From positions 1-8,157 of the forward strand of contig UQMI01000080.1 in NCBI GenBank assembly GCA_900542045.1: a DNA stretch of 8,157 nt, read 5' to 3'. How positions within the stretch are numbered: the first letter of the stretch is position 1; each line of letters starts with the position of its first letter. The notes beneath the pieces were generated by a model. The model did not search any database. It saw only the letters and a program-made list of their open reading frames with translations, and was not told where the DNA came from. This DNA is from an uncultured Blautia sp. (lineage in GTDB: Bacteria > Bacillota > Clostridia > Lachnospirales > Lachnospiraceae). The position numbers and the translations under genes are program-made. This document shows positions 7,363 through 8,157 of this stretch, in pieces.

Positions 7363-8007
7363 TTACTCTCCTAAGATAGCAACAATGGAACGGAAAACAT
7401 CTTCCATATCCTGTGTTCCGTCCACTCTTTTCATTACACCTGCAGTTGTATAGTAATCAATCAGCGGCTGTGTCTGCTCATGATACACAGCCAGCCGTTT
7501 CTGGACAGTCTCCGGCTTATCATCCTCCCGGAGGATCAGCTTGTCGCCGCATGCGTCGCATACATCCTCCACTTTCGGAGCATTGTATACCACATGATAT
7601 GTTGCGCCGCATTTTACACAGGCACGTCTGCCGCCCATTCGATTGACAATATTCTCATCCGGCACATCCACATCGATGGCATAATCAATGGCACTTCCCA
7701 GAGATTTCAGAGCCTCGTCCAGCGCTTCTGCCTGGGGAATGGTTCTGGGAAATCCATCCAGTACATAACCGTTCTCACAATCCGGCTGCTGTACCCGGTC
7801 AACCACCAGGTCGCAAACCAGTTCATCGGGAACCAGCAATCCCTGATCCATATAAGTTTTGGCTTTTTTGCCTAATTCTGTTCCATTCTTGATATTGGCG
7901 CGGAAAATATCGCCTGTGGAAATGTGGGGAATCCCATACTTCTCAGCAATTTTCTTAGCCTGTGTTCCTTTGCCGGCACCCGGTGCACCTAACATGATAA
8001 TTCTCAT
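7363..8007 (-). CDS. adk: Adenylate kinase, zinc-binding long form
   Basis: A 214-residue enzyme catalysing ATP + AMP = 2 ADP, essential for nucleotide balance. It has the P-loop GAPGAGKGT (7-15), the AMP-binding STGD region (30-33), DGFPRT (84-89), and a full-length LID domain. The LID carries C-x2-C-x16-C-x2-C (Cys130, Cys133, Cys150, Cys153), the structural zinc site typical of Gram-positive enzymes. GGGAGG sits 7 nt upstream of the ATG at 8005-8007. It heads the visible adk-map-infA unit, with a promoter about 105 bases further upstream. secY, which usually precedes adk in this group, is not in the window. Confidence 0.98.
   Translation of the reverse strand: MRIIMLGAPGAGKGTQAKKIAEKYGIPHISTGDIFRANIKNGTELGKKAKTYMDQGLLVPDELVCDLVVDRVQQPDCENGYVLDGFPRTIPQAEALDEALKSLGSAIDYAIDVDVPDENIVNRMGGRRACVKCGATYHVVYNAPKVEDVCDACGDKLILREDDKPETVQKRLAVYHEQTQPLIDYYTTAGVMKRVDGTQDMEDVFRSIVAILGE
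7366..7372 (-). promoter_or_regulatory. map ribosome binding site embedded in the adk 3' end
   Basis: AGGAGAG on the - strand is formed by the adk codons for Leu-Gly-Glu plus the first base of its stop region. It lies 7 nt before the map ATG (7356-7358). Ribosomes finishing adk would cover it, which supports coupled translation of the two genes. Confidence 0.8.
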
Positions 8008-8069
8008 AAAATAACCTCCCTGATTTCTGTACTCCGTTCGTAATTCTTATCCATATGAAATTACTCAAA

Positions 8070-8101
8070 GATACCAGACAAACTTTTTCTTTACTGGTAT
8101 C
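8070..8101 (-). promoter_or_regulatory. Hairpin at the 5' end of the adk-map-infA leader
   Basis: GATACCAG (8101-8094 on the - strand) pairs perfectly with CTGGTATC (8077-8070), 8 bp around a 16-nt A-rich loop. It starts only a few bases after the predicted transcription start, about 60 nt from the adk start codon, and is not followed by a U-tract long enough for an obvious terminator. It may protect the transcript from 5' decay, or be a binding site for a regulatory protein. I do not recognise a known riboswitch. The rest of the leader (8021-8069) shows nothing further. Confidence 0.5.
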
Positions 8102-8112
8102 ATCTATTTCTC

Positions 8113-8141
8113 ATTATAACAGAAATTTGGAAAAATCAAAG
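8113..8141 (-). promoter_or_regulatory. Predicted sigma-A promoter for adk-map-infA
   Basis: On the - strand, TGTTATAAT (8121-8113) is a perfect extended -10, the same nonamer as at the lysozyme promoter. Upstream, CTTTGATT provides overlapping -35 candidates: TTGATT with a 15-nt spacer, TTTGAT with 16, or CTTTGA with 17. The start would be near 8106, giving a leader of about 100 nt. This suggests adk is transcribed independently of any secY gene beyond the window, though read-through from upstream is possible. Confidence 0.75.
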
Positions 8142-8157
8142 ATTTTCCTGCAATAAA

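Noticed and set aside
8129..8149. GGAAAATC/GATTTTTCC inverted repeat as a terminator of an upstream gene
   Set aside because: The stem needs a bulge, is AT-rich, has no T run after it on the - strand, and overlaps the adk -35 region.

Overview
The window looks like chromosomal DNA from a low-to-moderate-GC Gram-positive of the Clostridia, most likely Lachnospiraceae. This rests on strong AGGAGG-type ribosome binding sites, a four-cysteine (zinc-type) adenylate kinase, the adk-map-infA order, and a clostridial-style secreted GH25 lysozyme. The genus cannot be named from the sequence alone.

Layout. Bases 1-315 hold no convincing gene; they are T-rich and end in an extended -10 promoter and a small leader hairpin. 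On the + strand, 316-2511 encodes a secreted muramidase: signal peptide, long acidic linker, GH25 catalytic domain and four fibronectin-III-like repeats. All other genes lie on the - strand. A long GC-rich hairpin (2542-2579) sits between the convergent lysozyme and ABC genes. Bases 2697-6277 encode two half-size ABC exporters with TAATG overlap. Their complementary site defects mark them as the two halves of one asymmetric heterodimer. Upstream of them (to the right) come infA, map and adk, with their own promoter and a leader hairpin at about 8070-8141. A strong intrinsic terminator (6301-6342) lies directly after infA.

How it works together. adk-map-infA looks like one compact housekeeping transcript supplying adenylate kinase, methionine aminopeptidase and translation initiation factor IF-1. 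The ABC pair follows in the same direction but beyond the terminator, so it must depend on read-through or on a promoter I could not identify. The lysozyme is an independent convergent unit acting outside the cell on peptidoglycan.

I found no CRISPR array, tRNA, rRNA, insertion sequence or obvious undescribed multi-gene system. The points most worth a second look are the break in the usual ribosomal-protein operon after infA, the promoter-proximal hairpins in both leaders, the asymmetric ABC pair with no visible promoter, and the repeat architecture of the lysozyme.
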